The notes beneath the pieces were generated by a model. The model was not told where the DNA came from and searched no databases. It saw only the letters and a list, made by a program, of their open reading frames with translations. The position numbers and the translations under genes were made by a program. Positions 1-11,736 of a stretch of DNA of 42,500 nt are shown here, piece after piece. The stretch is taken from NCBI RefSeq assembly GCF_008831285.2, contig NC_045140.1:29321981-29364480 (forward strand), written 5' to 3'. This stretch comes from Nymphaea colorata. Taxonomy: Eukaryota; Streptophyta; Magnoliopsida; Nymphaeales; Nymphaeaceae. Positions within the stretch are counted from its first letter, which is position 1; each line of letters starts with the position of its first letter.

Positions 1-658
1 CTCCTCGCGAGGTTTGGCTCTCCCTCCTCATTCTAGAGGAACTCTGAATCTGAAAACAAAGCACAACTCTTGCCCGAGTGTTCGAGTGTGTGCCCTCTCA
101 TCCCCTCGCGCCCCCTTCTACCGTGGCGTCTTCTTCCTCCTTGAAGATCTCGGAGCACCGGCGATGAACCAGCCAACGCTCGAGTTGGAATGCTTGCGGC
201 GGATCTTCCTCCCTACCGGCGAAGGTCCCTCCCTTGTCCACGGCTTCCTCCCCATTGGAACTGCATTTCTGCAAAGTCCAGCACCTTCTTCACGGTCACG
301 GTGAGGTTGAAAGGCAGGCGCTGCAGCAGGGAAGATTGAATCCATTTCTGGATTCAATATCGACGGTGAAAGGTTAATAGACTGATTTCAACGATTTCTC
401 CAAGTTATTAGAGTTTCGGTCTAGGGGAGAACACTCCCAAGTCCAGGCTCTTCTCTCGGCCTACCCGAGAGCAGAGTTAGAGAATCTTCGGTGAAGACTC
501 TCTTGACGGTATTCTATTTGCTTTGGAGAAGTCTTGTCATCGGTGGATTAACTTCGCCAAGTTCGTGTTGTGTGATTTGGAGAAACGGCCACGAATCGGA
601 GTTCGATCTCTCGGCCTGTTTCTGCATTTCTGTTCCTCGGTGCAGCAGGCGGCTGTCC
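1..658 (+). repeat. LTR fragment (R/U5 part) of a related Ty3/gypsy family
   Basis: This stretch has no convincing gene. Its order of short blocks matches the family B LTR from about 14624 onward: a CTCCTCGCGAGG start, a CCCCTCGCG block, a GCTTGCGGCGGAT block, a CCCTCC..GTCCACG block and a GAATTC/GGATTC-type end. The match is diverged (by eye well below 80%), so it belongs to another family of the same lineage rather than to the 5' LTR of B itself. It is cut on the left by the window edge and on the right by the family A LTR at 659. Short open frames inside it are not supported as genes. Confidence 0.6.
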
Positions 659-659
659 T

Positions 660-986
660 GATACGGGCCACCCCTCAAATTGGCCACAAGCGGCCACGGA
701 TGTGGCCGAGAGCAGTCACAGAGGACAAGAGGAGTCCAATCTTCGGTTTGCTAGGGCTGAGCATAGTCAATTTGACCCGGGGCTGGGTCAAGAGGGAGGA
801 GAGGGAGGTGTGCAGCACTTGGATTCACCCAAGGTTGAAGCGTTAACTGAGCTTGGAGTTAGCACAGAGGGAGGTGTGGGAGGTAGTGCGATGGCTCTAG
901 GCGAGGCTTTAAAACATCAAGAAGGTGGGTCAAGTCCGTTTCCAGTTGAGTCCAGCCTTAGTCTTGGTCAAACCCGAGTCCCTTAG
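660..986 (+). other. Orphan copy of the U3-encoded pol tail (family A, 5' LTR)
   Basis: This is the 5' LTR copy of the frame that terminates the A polyprotein at 8667-8993. It is open for 108 codons in the same phase relative to the LTR start. In this position nothing upstream is in frame with it, so it is probably untranslated. It is listed because the same coding segment recurs in every LTR of the window. Confidence 0.6.
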
Positions 987-1012
987 GGTCAGTCTAGGGC
1001 GAACCTAGGCAG

Positions 1013-1085
1013 GCTTGGTCCAAGTCGAACCCAAGCATGCGCGGAAGAGAGGAGGACCCGGTTTGATGGTGAGACATTAGGTCTC
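1013..1085 (+). other. Family A U3 hairpins
   Basis: Two short stem-loops follow the U3 tail's stop codon. GCTTGG (1013-1018) pairs with CCAAGC (1031-1036). GAGAC (1071-1075) pairs with GTCTC (1081-1085) around loop ATTAG. They occupy the place of the four-hairpin block of families B, C and D but are not alignable with it. Both recur unchanged at +8007 in the second A copy. Confidence 0.4.
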
Positions 1086-1200
1086 AAGTCGTTGTTTTTC
1101 GCAATTTGCTTTGGTATTTGTTTTTGCGCCTTGTGTACGTGTGAATTGTTTTGAATTTCAGACCCGGATCCAATGTTTAGATCCGTTCCATTTCAGCAAC

Positions 1201-1207
1201 TATATAA
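1201..1207 (+). promoter_or_regulatory. TATA box, family A first LTR
   Basis: TATATAA lies 542 bp into the LTR. It is followed about 80 bp later by a CTCTCTCCTCTCC pyrimidine patch, the layout also seen in the B, C and D LTRs. Transcription would start about 30 bp downstream. Confidence 0.6.
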
Positions 1208-3743
1208 GCTTTGTAAACATTTGATTTCATATGCATTGATTGAATTTGGAATGAAATTAAGTAATTAGTAGAATTAGCTTCTCTCTCCTCTCCCGAATTC
1301 TCTCTTCTCCTCTAGGCGCAATCTTCTTCTTCTCCATGCCTTATTCTCTCTATGGTAGATCTGTAGTTTAGCTAGAACAGCAGCCATTGCTGCAATACCA
1401 CGAGGACAAGACTTTCAACCCGCGGCTTCATCTTCTTCTCCTTGGTTTCTTTGCTCTTCTCCTCCACTCGGCCAAAGGTTGATCGGCTTTGGGAGTCTCC
1501 AAGTGCAAGGCGCAAGGTAGCTCTTCCTCCCGGTTTTTCCCCACTTCAATCCAAGGCATCCATGGTGCAACCGAGCTTCTCCACCAGCAAGGTTAAGGGC
1601 CACGACTCCAACAGGGCAGGTCTTCATTGATCTAGGCGACTAGAAAGAAGAAGACATCCATCCATCCTTCGAGATCAAGAGGTAAGCGTCCTTAACGAGG
1701 AAGAAAGAGGGTGCAACGACATTGTTGCTCTTTGTCTTTGGGTTCGGCTTAAGGAGGAGGAGTTTGCTGGATTTCCAGCCAGTGATCTCTTCATTCCCAT
1801 GGTGGAAACCAGTTTCAAAGGGTCTCTTACGAGTCACCCACTTTCCCCTTGATTAATCACATAGATTTCTTGATTTCGTGTTTGAAAATAGCAATTGAAC
1901 CGTGGGTTTGAAGTTAAAATCAGCCACGGTCCAGATCTGCTAATCTCGCCGGAAAGTTCAGAAGAAAAAAGAAAGAAAAGGGCTTGAGAAAGAAAAAAAA
2001 AGAAAGAAAAGAAAAGAATAGAAAAATATCAGCCCAAGAATGAGTTAGAAAAGTTGAAATCCGGCGAGAATTCCAAATTCCGGCGCACATTTGGGCATCC
2101 GGCCAACGCTGCTATTATTCCAGTTAACATTGGTACATCTTCCGGCGAACTCCGGCAGAGGACAGCAAGCTAAAACAGTCCCTTCTTGCTGTACTTGACG
2201 GACATCATCAGAGTTAGGCGACATTGGTGAGAATTGGGGAAATTCCGGTCGACATTTGGGGAAGAACTCCCACCGCCGGCCACCTTGAGAAACCCTAGCC
2301 GATCTCCATTTTGGTAAGTGTTTCTTCTTGTTCAATTTCGTCCCTTCATCTTGCCACGTGTCCTAATCCTGTTGAATTAGAGAGCAGCTTGAGAGAGAGA
2401 GAGGCCAGCTCGTCAACCCCTCCACAATCTTTTCCTCATTTGGTGGATCGCCCACCATTTGGAGAGAAAATTAAGGGGGAGATTGAGTAGCTAGGATTTG
2501 TCTCCAACAAAGTAGGATCTAGTTCTTCCTCCTCCAGCCAAGTGTCCCTTCTAGAAACCTTTAGGAGTCTCTCCCCTCCAGCTTGCCCCTCCACCTCACC
2601 AACCGAATCCACCTCACCACATTTCTTGCTCCACCTAGCTAGACACCTCACCTAATCCCTAGCCTCTCTCCTAACATCTAGGAGATAGCCTCTACTCACC
2701 CGCCACCTAGGCTCATCCTCTAGATTCCAAATCTTAGTCAAACCTAATCTAATTTACCCTTAACCTAGCCCCACGTCATTTCCATTTCTACCCAGCCTAG
2801 CCCTAAACCTACCCTAGCTACTTTGTAGGAACCTACATTTTCGCCCCTTCCCTTCACCCGGTCAACTTAGGGTTTGGAACACTTGACCCCCTTTGCCCAA
2901 TCTACCATTGACCAAGTCCACTTCCTGTACCTAGCCCAGCTCGCCTAAGCTCACCTTGTCCGAGCTCACCTCTGTCCAACCCAACCTAGGTCAAGTCGCA
3001 CCTAGTCGATTCCTACCTTAGCCCACAAGGGAGACCGCTCTTGAGCACCCTTGGAGTCTAGGAATCGGCGGCTTGACTAGTTCCTTCCCTGCTGCCTCCG
3101 GCCACCACCGGCGACCTCTGCTCCTTTTCCGGCCAGCATTCCGGCGGACATTCCAGCTGGTCCCGTCCACACAAGGCACCAGCAATTGAAGCTCCTAGGC
3201 GATCACCGACGAGCATCTCTTCAACCGGTTCCCTTCATGGCGCGTCTACCACTCTGGCGTGCCAGTTTCAGCCATCTCCGGTGACTGCTGCTAACTTTCC
3301 GGCGACGTTTTCCGGCGAAGAACCAGCAGGTCCCCGCTCAATCCAGCAACCTCCCGAGGTGCTCCTAGGCGTTTCCGGCGAGTACTTCTTCACTTCCGGC
3401 CAGCCGTTTGTCTTGGAGAGCGTTCGCATCTTCCGTGGTGTGTTGGTTAGTGTTAATTTGCTTCCGCTTATGTTTTAAGTTTTTGCTTTGGGTCTTGAAT
3501 CTTGTTTGTCTAGCGTGAGTCTTAGCTCCCTCTAGGGTGATCTTGGGGGTAGGCGAGGCCTTTGGCTTCGGATTCTACCGGCCACGGGTGTTGATTTCAA
3601 GTTCAGTTTCAATTTTAGATCAGATTTGCTGCTTTGATTTCTTGGATTTATTGGAATTGCATTGCTTAGTGAGATTGGTTTGCATTAATTGTTAGCATAG
3701 TTGCTTTCGAACTTGTATGGTTTGGGAACTTCGGCCTTCAACT

Positions 3744-6700
3744 ATGGCCCGAAGAAGGCAAACGGAACAAGACTCTCTCGAAGTTGAGGGAGATACATCG
3801 GTTCAAGAGGAGCAGCCTCAAACTGAATTGGAAGTACATTCCGTAGAGAAGATGGTACACATCGAGAATGAAGTTCTGCAGATCTGGCGTGAGATGATGG
3901 ATTACAAGAAGGAGCTGTCTCGGTTAAGAGAGCTGGATGAAATCAAGGAGATGATTCGATCTCTCTCTTCGAATCAGGAGGCCAATCAGAGATCCACACA
4001 AGAACCTCCTCCCCTTCCCCCTCCTAGACAGGATAAGGGAAAAGGAGTGTTGAGCGGACCACCTGGTGCCGACCCCAACCCTTGGCATTTGCAGGCTGGT
4101 ATGAGCAGGCCGCCTCCTACATGGCAGAATGAGCATGAACATAGAAACCATCATCATGAACCTAATAGAGATAATGAGGGACATAATGGCCACCATGTGG
4201 ATCACATGATCAACAATGGTGGGCATAATGGCCATCATAGAGGGTACTACGGCAATCAAGGAGGACAACAGCATTCTTCCTCGGACTACTTCAATCGTGA
4301 ACCTCATGGACCGCAAGCCAGTTAGTATGGACCTAGATTTCCAGGGTCTCAATGGGAGCAAATGAACTCGGAGAGAAGGTGGGGAGATAGAATGGATCGT
4401 GACCCGCCTATGTGGGATCATTCGAGAGATAGAGAGCCACCTAGATGGGACAACCATTGGGAACCCAGGAATGTGCAGAGGAACCAACCCAGGGCTCTTC
4501 AAGTACGGATAGAGTTTCTTAGGTTCAATGGCAACGACCCTTTAGATTGGATCTTTCAAGTGGAAGAATATTTCACTTGTCAGATGATTCCTAGAGAGGA
4601 ATGGCTCCAGACTGCCACTCTTCATTTTGACGGTGAAGCCAGACGCTGGTTGAGATGGCTTAAGATTAAGGAACCCGTAGAGACTTGGGAAGAGTTTAGG
4701 GAAGCGCTTACGCTTAGATTTGGGGAGACCGCTTACGTGGACTACGACATAGAGCTTCGCAACTTGAAGCAGACCTCGACAGTCCAGGAGTATCAAGCTA
4801 GGTTTGAAAATCTAGCAAGTATGGTGGATTGGACTCACAAGGCGCTCATAGCCGCCTTTGTCGGAGGTCTCAAAGAGGAGATTCAGATTGACGTTAGGGC
4901 AGAGCCGAACACAGAGTTCAGAAAGTGCTTTGCCAAGGCACGTTCTATTGAAGATAGGCTACGCAAGAAGCAGGCCCTCTACAAGTCGTGGAGAAATGTT
5001 CAAGTTGTTCGTCCCCAGCAGGCTCATCAGCAAAAGTTGCTTCCTGCTCCACCAAAGAAGGAAGAACCTAAGCCAGTCTACAGGTCAAGAGCACCTCCAC
5101 CCATGACACGCGAAGAGCATGAAGAAATGATTAAGAACAAGAAGTGCTTTTTGTGCAAGGGAGATTGGAGTCCTACTCATCAGTGCAAGCACATCAGAGT
5201 CTACACCGTTTTGGAAGAAGATAATGAAGAAGAGGGGAAGGACCAGCCCCTAATTATTGAAGAAGTCTTTGAGCCCGAATCAGTAGAAGAGCCTAAGAAA
5301 GAAGAGGAACCGCCACCTGAAGCTGAATGTCGTATAATGGACAACCCGGAGCGTCCTGAATCTATGAAGGTCTTAGGGCGTATAGGCGACCGACAAGTGC
5401 TTGTCTTGTTAGATTCAGGAGCCACCCACAACTTTATAGGTGACCACATAGCCGGCCAACTAGGATGCACTATAGAGGACCAACCACAACTTAGAGTTTT
5501 AGTGGCCAACGGGGACATACTTTTATGCACCCGTAAGTGTACGGACGTAGAGCTTACCTTGCAGAAGGTTCCCTTTAAGGTGGATCTACTGGTTGTTCCT
5601 ATCCCTAGTGTAGACCTCATCCTCGGAGTCAAGTGGCTGAAAACCTTAGGTCGTGTCTAGTGGGACTTCTCTACCATGGAGTTGTGCCTCCCTAAGGAGG
5701 GTGGCAAAGAGGGCGTAGTGCTTAGGGCCGTAGATCCTAGTCTAGAACCAAGAGCAGCTTTGAGAGCCTTAGTGACTCAAAAATCTGCAGCCTGGTTAGT
5801 AGCCGTAGCAAAAGAGATAGCTTCTGATCAAGATCAGAAGGAGGAAATACCGAGTCAAGTTCAAGATGTGTTGAAGGAGTTTGACGACATCTTCGAGGAA
5901 CCCAAGGGGCTCCCACCTCAACGAACTTATGATCATAGGATAGTGCTAGCCAACGGCACTGAGCCCGTTAATGTCCGCCCATACAGATATGGGTATGCCC
6001 AAAAATCTGAGATAGAAAAGCTAGTTAAAGAGATGCGAGAGAGCAACATCATTAGACCTAGCTCTAGTCCATTTTCTTCTCCAGTCCTTCTGGTTAAGAA
6101 AAAAGACAACACCTGGAGATTCTGCGTTGATTACAGGGCTTTGAATGAAGCAACTGTAAAAGATAGGCACCCTATTCCTGTGATAGATGAGCTGTTAGAT
6201 GAATTATCAGGAGCACGTGTCTTTTTGAAGCTAGATCTCAGGTCAGGATACCATCAGATTAGAATGTAAGAGGAGGACATCTCGAAGATGGCATTCAGAA
6301 CCCATGATGGTCATTATGAGTTCTTGGTTATGCCTTTTGGGCTGACCAATGCACCGGTGACTTTTCAAAGGTGTATGAACGACGTGTTTCGTGAGTTTCT
6401 CCGAGACTTCGTTTTGGTGTTTTTTGATGACATTTTGGTGTATAGTCAGAGCATGGAGCAGCATATCGAGCACCTTCGCATCGTTTTGAAGGTTTTGAGA
6501 GAACATACCCTATTTGCCAAGATGTCCAAATGTAGTTTTGGACAAACTTCTATTGGGTATCTTGGGCATATTGTGTCTTATGATGGCGTCAGAGCAGACC
6601 CTGAAAAGCTCCAAGCGATGGAGCAATGGCCGCTACCGAAGGACCCTCGTGGAATGAGGGGATTCTTGGGGCTTACTGGTTATTATCGTCGCTTTATCAA

Positions 6701-8993
6701 GGGATATGGACTGATAGCTTCTCCTCTCACTCACATGTTGAAGAAGGGAGAATTCACCTGGACGGATAAAGCTAAAGAAGCTTTCGTTAAGCTTAAAGCG
6801 GCAATGATGAGCGCACCTGTTTTGGCTCTACCAGATTTCGCCAAAGACTTTGTCATTGAGACGGATGCGAGTGATGTGGGCATTGGTGCAGTGCTTAGTC
6901 AAGAAGGCCATCCAATAGCCTTCATGTCCAAGGCCTTGACCAGCAGGGCCAAACCTTTGTCCACATACGAAAAGGAATTGTTGGCAATAGTCATGGCCGT
7001 TGACAAATGGAGACCATACCTGATAGGGAGGAGATTTGTGGTTAGGACTGACCACAGCAGCTTGAGATATATGGTGAAGCAGCGTGTCTTGACCCCAACA
7101 CAACAAAGATGGTTAGCCAAACTTCTTGGCTATGATTTTACTATTGAGTATAAGAAGGGGACAGAGAACTCTGCGGCAGACTCCTTATCTCGTGTGCCAG
7201 AGCAACTGAAGACTCTCTCTGTGATAGGCACAGACCTATGGGAGAGAATAATTGAAGAGCAGAACCAAGATTTGAATCTGAGGCTTCTCAAGCAGACTAC
7301 TCGCCAGAATCCGGGGTCCATCCCCAATTACACTCTTAAGGGAGAGATGCTTTGCAAGAAAGGAAGAGCGTTGGTCCCTAAGGACTCAGATCTTAAGCAG
7401 GAATTGCTTAAGCATTTTCATGATTCTAGTGCTGCCGGTCACGAGGGTGTGGCCAAGACAATGGGAAGGATTAGGGCTCAATTTTGGTGGGATGGCATGA
7501 AGTCGGATGTGAGGGGTTATGTGAAAGCATGCCCCATTTGCCAAAGAGAAAAGTATGAGGCGATCAAGCCTCCAGGGCACTTGAACCCTCTTCCCATTCC
7601 TGACAAGCCTTGGGAAGATGTATCTATGGACTTCATAGATGCGATGCCCAGATCAGAGGGCAAGGAAGCGATTTTGGTAGTGGTGGACAGATTGACAAAA
7701 TATAGTCACTTTGTGGCTTTACCTAAAAACTACCACGGACCAATGGTAGCAGGCGTGTACCAAGATCATATCGGAAAGCTTCATGGTATGTCCCAAACCA
7801 TCGTTTGTGATCGGGACTCGATCTTCATGAGCGCTTTCTGGAGAGAATACATGAAGATGGCAGGGACAGTTATTAACTTCAGCACTGCTCATCATCCTCA
7901 GACCGACGGGCAGAGTGAGGTAGTCAATAGAACACTGGAAACCTATCTGAGGTGTTTTGCTGGCGAGAGGCCCAACACTTGGGTTAAATTTTTGTCATGG
8001 GCTGAGTGGACATATAACACCAGTCTACATTCGGGCACTGGCATGACACCATATGAGGCACTATATGGCTACCCTCCAACCACAATTCCGAGGTATGAAG
8101 TGAACACTGCTAGAGAGGATGAAGTGGACTGCACTTTGAGGAATCGCGATGAAATTCTTGCCACCTTGAAGAGGAATGTCGAGAGAGCTCAAGCCAGGAT
8201 GAAGAAAGCCCATGATAAAGGGCGCAAAGATAGAGAGTTTGAGGTAGGAGACATGGTCTGGTTGAAAAGATTGCCCATGAGACAAAAATCATTGCTTGGG
8301 CAACCTTATTCGAAGCTCCTACCGAAATACTATGGGCCATTCAGAGTTCTACAAAAGATTGGGAAGGCAGCGTACCGTATTGCATTACCGCCTACAGCTC
8401 TTGTGCATTCGGTTTTTCATGTGTCTCGACTGAAGCCACACCACGGGCCAGTTCCTGAACAACAAGAACCTTTACCTGATGTTGCACCTAGACCGTATCG
8501 TATATTGAAGCACAGGTGGGTTACTCGTAATGGCAGGCCTCGTCATGAGGTTATGATTGAATGGGAAGGAGTCGATGGTGGCACTTCGTGGGAATTGTTT
8601 GAGAAGATTAAGCTGCAATTTCCTACAGGAGCTTGGGGACAAGCTCCATCTCAGGAGGGTGGATCTGATACGGGCCACCCCTCAAATTGGCCACAAGCGG
8701 CCACGGATGTGGCCGAGAGCAGTCACAGAGGACAAGAGGAGTCCAATCTTCGGTTTGCTAGGGCTGAGCATAGTCAATTTGACCCGGGGCTGGGTCAAGA
8801 GGGAGGAGAGGGAGGTGTGCAGCACTTGGATTCACCCAAGGTTGAAGCGTTAACTGAGCTTGGAGTTATCACAGAGGGAGGTGTGGGAGGTAGTGCGATG
8901 GCTCTAGGCGAGGCTTTAAAACATCAAGAAGGTGGGTCAAGTCCGTTTCCAGTTGAGTCCAGCCTTAGTCTTGGTCAAACCCGAGTCCCCTAG
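3744..8993 (+). pseudogene. Family A gag-pol polyprotein with three in-frame stops
   Basis: This is the gag-pol of a chromovirus retrotransposon, with all parts in one frame and no frameshift. I chose the ATG at 3744 (MARRRQ), which aligns with the MAKSKK starts of C and D; an ATG at 3717 is also in frame. The order is gag with a His/Asn/Gly-rich stretch (about 4120-4290), capsid-like region (about 4490-4960), C-x2-C-x7-H-x-C knuckle (5145-5186), protease DSGA (5412-5423), RT with FFDD (DD at 6426-6431), RNase H (about 6840-7190), integrase with HHCC and DDE (about 7410-8050), GPF/chromodomain (about 8330-8640) and a U3-encoded tail (8667-8993). Stops TAG 4323-4325, TAG 5658-5660 and TAA 6267-6269 break it in gag, after protease and inside RT. 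The rest is open, so inactivation looks recent. Confidence 0.92.
8653..8663 (+). other. Polypurine tract, family A
   Basis: AGGAGGGTGGA lies directly before the second A LTR, with TC between it and the TG of the LTR. One T interrupts it, unlike the unbroken tracts of B, C and D. It would prime plus-strand DNA synthesis. Confidence 0.6.
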
Positions 8994-11736
8994 GGTCAGT
9001 CTAGGGCGAACCTAGGCAGGCTTGGTCCAAGTCGAACCCAAGCATGCGCGGAAGAGAGGAGGACCCAGTTTGATGGTGAGACATTAGGTCTCAAGTCCTT
9101 GTTTTTCGCAATTTGCTTTGGTATTTGTTTTTGCGCCTTGTGTAAGTGTGAATTGCTTTGAGTTTCAGACCCGGATCCAATGTTTAGATCCGTTCCATTT
9201 CAGCTACTATATAAGCTTTGTAAACATTTGATTTCGTATGCATTGATTGAATTTGGAATGAAATTAAGTAATTAGTAGAATTAGCTTCTCTCTCCTCTCC
9301 CGAATTCTCTCTTCTCCTCTAGGCGCAATCTTCTTCTTCTCCATGCCTTATTCTCTCTATGGTAGATCTGTAGTTTAGCTAGAACAGCAGCCATTGCTGC
9401 AATACCACGAGGACAAGACTTTCAACCCGCGGCTTCATCTTCTTCTCCTTGGTTTATTTGCTCTTCTCCTCCACCCGGCCAAAGGTTGATCGGCTTTGGG
9501 AGTCTCCAAGTGCAAGGCGCAAGGTAGCTCTTCCTCCCGGTTTTTCCCCACTTCAATCCAAGGCATCCATGGTGCAACCGAGCTTCTCCACCAGCAAGGT
9601 TAAGGGCCATGACTCCAACAGGGCAGGTCTTCATTGATCTAGGCGACTAGAAAGAAGAAGACATCCATCCATCCTTCGAGATCAAGAGGTAAGCGTCCCG
9701 AACGAGGAAGAAAGAGGGTGCAACGACGTTGTTGCTCTTTGTCTTTGGGTTCGGCTTAAGGAGGAGGAGTTTGCTGGATTTCCAGCCAGTGATCTCTTCA
9801 TTCCCACGGTGGAAACCAGTTTCAAAGGGTCTCTTACGATTCACCCACTTTCCCCTTGATTAATCACGTAGATTTCTTGATTTCGTGTTTGAAAATAGCA
9901 ATCGAACCATGGGTTTGAAGTTAAAATCAGCCACGGTCCAGATCTGCTAATCTCGCCGGAAAGTTCAGAAGAAAAGAGAAAGAAAAGGGCTTGAGAAAGA
10001 AAAGAAAAGAATAGAAAAATATCAGCCCAAGAATGAGTTAGAAAAGTTGAAATCCGGCGAGAATTCCAAATTCCGGCGCACATTTGGGCGTCCGGCCACC
10101 GCTGCTATTATTCCGGTTAACATTGGTACATCTTCCGGCGAACTCCGGCAGAGGACAGCAAGCTAAAACAGTCCCTTCTTGCTGTACTTGACGGACATCA
10201 TCAGAGTTAGGCGACATTGGTGAGAATTGGGGAAATTCCGGTCGACATTTGGGGAAGAACTCCCACCGCCGGCCACCTTGAGAAACCCTAGCCGATCTCC
10301 ATTTTGGTAAGTGTTTCTTCTTGTTCAATTTCGTCCCTTCATCTTGCCACGTGTCCTAATCCTGTTGAATTAGAGAGCAGCTTGAGAGAGAGAGAGGCCA
10401 GCTCGTCAACCCCTCCACAATCTTTTCCTCATTTGGTGGATCGCCCACCATTTGGAGAGAAAATTAAGGGGGAGATTGAGTAGCTAGGATTTGTCTCCAA
10501 CAAAGTAGGATCTAGTTCTTCCTCCTCCAGCCAAGTGTCCCTTCTAGAAACCTTTAGGAGTCTCTCCCCTCCAGCTCGCCCCTCCACCTCACCAACCGAA
10601 TCCACCTCACCACATTTCTTGCTCCACCTAGCTAGACACCTCACCTAATCCCTAGCCTCTCTCCTAACATCTAGGAGATAGCCTCTACTCACCCGCCACC
10701 TAGGCTCATCCTCTAGATTCCAAATCTTAGTCAAACCTAATCTAATTTACCCTTAACCTAGCCCCACGTCATTTCCATTTCTACCCAGCCTAGCCCTAAA
10801 CCTACCCTAGCTACTTTGTAGGAACCTACATTTTCGCCCCTTCCCTTCACCCGGTCAACTTAGGGTTTGGAACACTTGACCCCCTTTGCCCAATCTACCA
10901 TTGACCAAGTCCACTTCCTGTACCTAGCCCAGCTCGCCTAAGCTCACCTTGTCCGAGCTCACCTCTGTCCAACCCAACCTAGGTCAAGTCGCACCTAGTC
11001 GATTCCTACCTTAGCCCACAAGGGAGACCGCTCTTGAGCACCCTTGGAGTCTAGGAATCGGCGGCTTGACTAGTTCATTCCCTGCTGCCTCCGGCCACCA
11101 CCGGCAACCTCTGCTCCTTTTCCGACCAGCATTCCGGCTTACATTCCAGCTGGTCCTGTCCACACAAGGCGCCAGCAATTGAAGCTCCTAGGCGATCACC
11201 GACGAGCATCTCTACAACCGGTTCCCTTCGTGGCGCGTCTACCACTCTGGCGTGCCAGTTTCAGCCATCTCCGGTGACTGCTGCTAACTTTCCGGCGACG
11301 TTTTCCGGCGAAGAACCAGCAGGTCCCCGCTCAATCCAGCAACCTCCCAAGGTGCTCCTAGGCGTTTCTGGTGAGTACTTCTTCACTTCCGGCCAGCCGT
11401 TTGTCTTGGAGAGCGTTCGCATCTTCCGTGGTGTGTTGGTTAGTGTTAATTTGCTTCCGCTTATGTTTTAAGTTTTTGCTTTGGGTCTTGAATCTTGTTT
11501 GTCTAGCGTGAGTCTTAGCTCCCTCTAGGGTGATCTTGGGGGTAGGCGAGGCCTTTGGCTTCGGATTCTACCGGCCACGGGTGTTGATTTCAAGTTCAGT
11601 TTCAATTTTAGATCAGATTTGCTGCTTTGATTTCTTGGATTTATTGGAATTGCATTGCTTAGTGAGATTGGTTTGCATTAATTGTTAGCATAGTTGCTTT
11701 CGAACTTGTATGGTTTGGGAACTTCGGCCTTCAACT
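8666..11736 (+). repeat. Second family A LTR and leader
   Basis: This copy matches 659-3743 at an offset of 8007, falling to 7993 after a 14-bp shortening of the purine run near 9990. It is both the 3' LTR of the first A unit (it follows the pol tail and polypurine tract) and the 5' LTR of the second, truncated unit, since leader and gag follow. Like the first copy it has a TATA box (9208-9214), CACGTG and donor-like sites, and lacks a recognisable primer-binding site. Short open frames in it, such as those around 9422-9844, recur in both copies because the DNA is duplicated, not because they code. Confidence 0.8.
9208..9214 (+). promoter_or_regulatory. TATA box, second family A LTR
   Basis: TATATAA sits at exactly +8007 from the first copy and is unchanged. 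Confidence 0.55.

Larger units (their letters stand above)
659..3743 (+). repeat. Family A 5' LTR and leader, boundary between them not visible
   Basis: The LTR starts with TGATACGGG at 659, identical to the start of the copy that follows the polypurine tract at 8666, so the left boundary is firm. The right boundary cannot be drawn, because the second copy also continues into leader and gag. I find no TGGTATCAGAGC primer-binding site anywhere before the gag start. Visible inside are an open frame in pol phase (660-986), a TATA box at 1201-1207, a pyrimidine-rich stretch after 1280, a purine run at 1964-2025, a C/T-rich CTAGCC/GTCAAC-rich part (about 2640-3020) and a CCGGC-rich part (about 3090-3400). 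Two strong donor-like sites occur (GAG|GTAAGC near 1681 and TTG|GTAAGT near 2313). Confidence 0.8.

Noticed and set aside
1415-1837. Frames that recur near 1415-1837 and 9422-9844
   Set aside because: Recurrence is due to duplication of the A LTR/leader, not selection for protein; the peptides have no recognised features.
3924-4502. 192-codon minus-strand frame opposite A gag
   Set aside because: Shadow of the gag coding strand; translation is Met/Ile/His-rich without domains.
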